This document shows, piece after piece, positions 62,837 to 64,000 of a DNA stretch of 64,000 bases. The stretch's first letter is position 1. Every line of letters begins with the position of its first letter. The notes beneath the pieces were generated by a model that saw nothing but the letters and a program-made list of their open reading frames with translations, was not told where the DNA came from and did no database searches. This stretch comes from Ruegeria lacuscaerulensis (lineage in GTDB: Bacteria; Pseudomonadota; Alphaproteobacteria; Rhodobacterales; Rhodobacteraceae), in NCBI RefSeq assembly GCF_013034685.1, contig NZ_WQGO01000001.1, positions 434,001 to 498,000 on the forward strand, given 5' to 3'. A program made the translations under genes and the position numbers.

Positions 62837-63465
62837 TGCCCTATACTTATGAAACCGATGGCGCTGCGATCTATAAGGAAAGCTTTGCCACCATCCGGTC
62901 CGAGGCTGATCTTGCCCGGTTCGACGCCGACGAGGAACAGGTCGCCGTCCGCATGATCCACGCGGCCGGCATGGTGGGGCTTGAAGAGTTCGTGCATTTC
63001 TCGCCCGGTTTTGTGGCCGCCGCCCGCACTGCAATGGAAGCCGGCGCACCCATCCTGTGCGATGCGCGCATGGTCAGCGAGGGCGTGACCCGGTTCCGTC
63101 TGCCCGCTGACAATGAGGTGATATGCACCCTGCATGACGAACGTGTGCGCCCCTTGGCCGCCGAGATGAGCAACACGCGCTCGGCTGCCGCGCTGGAGCT
63201 GTGGCGCCCACATCTGGAAGGCGCCGTTGTCGCCATTGGCAACGCACCTACTGCGCTGTTCCATCTGCTGAACATGCTGGAAGACCCCGCCTGCCCACGC
63301 CCCGCCGCCATCATCGGCTGCCCCGTGGGCTTTGTCGGCGCGGTCGAATCCAAAGACGCCCTGTGGGAGGCACAGCCAGTGCCCTCCTGCATCGTCAAGG
63401 GCCGCCTGGGCGGCAGCGCCATCACCGTCGCCGCCATCAACGCCATCGCGAGCCGCGCGGAATGA
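62836..63465 (+). CDS. cobH: Precorrin-8X methylmutase CobH
   Basis: The 209-residue protein has the active His in VRMIHAAGMVGLEE and family segments RMVSEGVTRFRLPA and GCPVGFVGAVESKDAL. It moves a methyl group from C-11 to C-12 to form hydrogenobyrinic acid. Its start is coupled to cobG (TGATG) and its stop to cobI (ATGA). Confidence 0.95.
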   Translation: MPYTYETDGAAIYKESFATIRSEADLARFDADEEQVAVRMIHAAGMVGLEEFVHFSPGFVAAARTAMEAGAPILCDARMVSEGVTRFRLPADNEVICTLHDERVRPLAAEMSNTRSAAALELWRPHLEGAVVAIGNAPTALFHLLNMLEDPACPRPAAIIGCPVGFVGAVESKDALWEAQPVPSCIVKGRLGGSAITVAAINAIASRAE

Positions 63466-64000
63466 GCGGCACCATCTATGGCGTGGGCCTCGGCCCCGGC
63501 GATCCCGACCTGATGAGCGTCCGGGCCGACCGCCTATTGCGCAACGCGCGCCACGTGGCGTTTTTCCGCAAGCCCGGTCGCAGCGGACAGGCGCGCAAAA
63601 TCGTCAATGGGATGATACCCGAAGATGCCGTCGAATTCCCGATGGAGTACCCGGTCACAACCGAGATCCCAGTGAGCGATCCGCGCTATAACGAGCTGCT
63701 CTCGGCGTTTTACGAAGACTGCGCCGCGCATCTGAAGGCTCTGTCCGAACAGGGCGAAGACGTGGTGGTCTTGTGCGAGGGCGATCCGTTTTTCTACGGC
63801 TCTTTCATGCATCTTTACAACCGGTTGCGCTACGAATCTGATGTCGAGGTCGTGCCTGCCATCACCGGCATGTCGGGCGCGTGGACGGCGACCGGAGACC
63901 CGATCACCTGGGGTGATGACGTGCTGACCGTACTGGTGGGTACTCTGCCCGAGGACGATCTGGCGCAGCGCATGGCACAGACAGACGCGCTTGTCGTGAT
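63462..64000 (+). CDS. cobI: Precorrin-2 C20-methyltransferase CobI (3' end outside window)
   Basis: The first 179 residues are present. GVGLGPGDPDLMSVRADR, VVVLCEGDPFFYGSF and PAITGMSGAW are the SAM-binding motifs of tetrapyrrole methyltransferases, in the form typical of CobI. It methylates precorrin-2 at C-20. The gene is cut by the window edge at 64000. It overlaps cobH by 4 bases. Confidence 0.93.
   Translation, partial: MSGTIYGVGLGPGDPDLMSVRADRLLRNARHVAFFRKPGRSGQARKIVNGMIPEDAVEFPMEYPVTTEIPVSDPRYNELLSAFYEDCAAHLKALSEQGEDVVVLCEGDPFFYGSFMHLYNRLRYESDVEVVPAITGMSGAWTATGDPITWGDDVLTVLVGTLPEDDLAQRMAQTDALVV

Overview
The window looks like a chromosomal segment of a marine alphaproteobacterium of the Roseobacter group (family Rhodobacteraceae), plausibly near Ruegeria. 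The reasons are a GC-rich composition with dense operons, a complete short-chain polyhydroxyalkanoate (PHA) locus with PhaR, a TRAP transporter, the oxygen-dependent cob genes, flavin-dependent ThyX, and several small proteins typical of this family. The genus assignment is an inference from gene content, not from a database match.

Layout. 0-5 kb: the 3' end of a glutamine-synthetase-like gene with its FAD amine oxidase partner (gamma-glutamyl-polyamine breakdown), an exported FGE-domain protein, a DegT-type aminotransferase and a secreted trypsin-like protease. 5-9.5 kb: the PHA locus phaR, phaP, phaC, phaZ, with three exact CTGC-N3-GCAG sites at its promoters. 9.5-13.2 kb: a GFA-like protein, three alpha/beta hydrolases and an M15-like protein. 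13.4-15.4 kb: thrS. 15.6-18.1 kb: a four-gene bufferin-type cluster (DUF2282 precursor, DUF692 iron oxygenase, DUF2063 partner, DoxX membrane protein), which is the most striking biosynthetic system here. 18-25.5 kb: small housekeeping genes (ArsC-like, cold shock, thyX, glyoxalase, two tandem DUF1194 genes, MarR-type and XRE regulators, sdhE, aspC). 25.5-30.5 kb: MATE exporter, PPK2, hydrolase, AhpD-like protein, methyltransferase.

30.6-34.1 kb: parE followed by an AT-rich insert that ends in a second, degenerate copy of the last 65 bases of parE; two unrecognised genes lie in and after it. 34-39 kb: a GS-like / aldehyde dehydrogenase / iron alcohol dehydrogenase operon that would suit gamma-glutamylation of an amino alcohol, with a hydrolase lacking its nucleophile downstream. 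39-45.6 kb: Na/phosphate symporter, then an N-formylglutamate amidohydrolase plus TRAP transporter operon divergent from an RpiR regulator. 45.6-50.8 kb: membrane protein, glycosyltransferase, ygfZ, an ABC membrane domain without ATPase, efp and small conserved genes.

50.8-56.5 kb: cobQ, a PopZ-like protein, a TolC-family channel, pcm, tRNA-Cys and a beta-hydroxyacid dehydrogenase. 56.7-64 kb: a cobalamin riboswitch controlling DUF1636-cobW-cobN-cobG-cobH-cobI, which runs off the right edge. Together with cobQ this points to de novo aerobic cobalamin synthesis. No transposase, prophage or CRISPR array was found.
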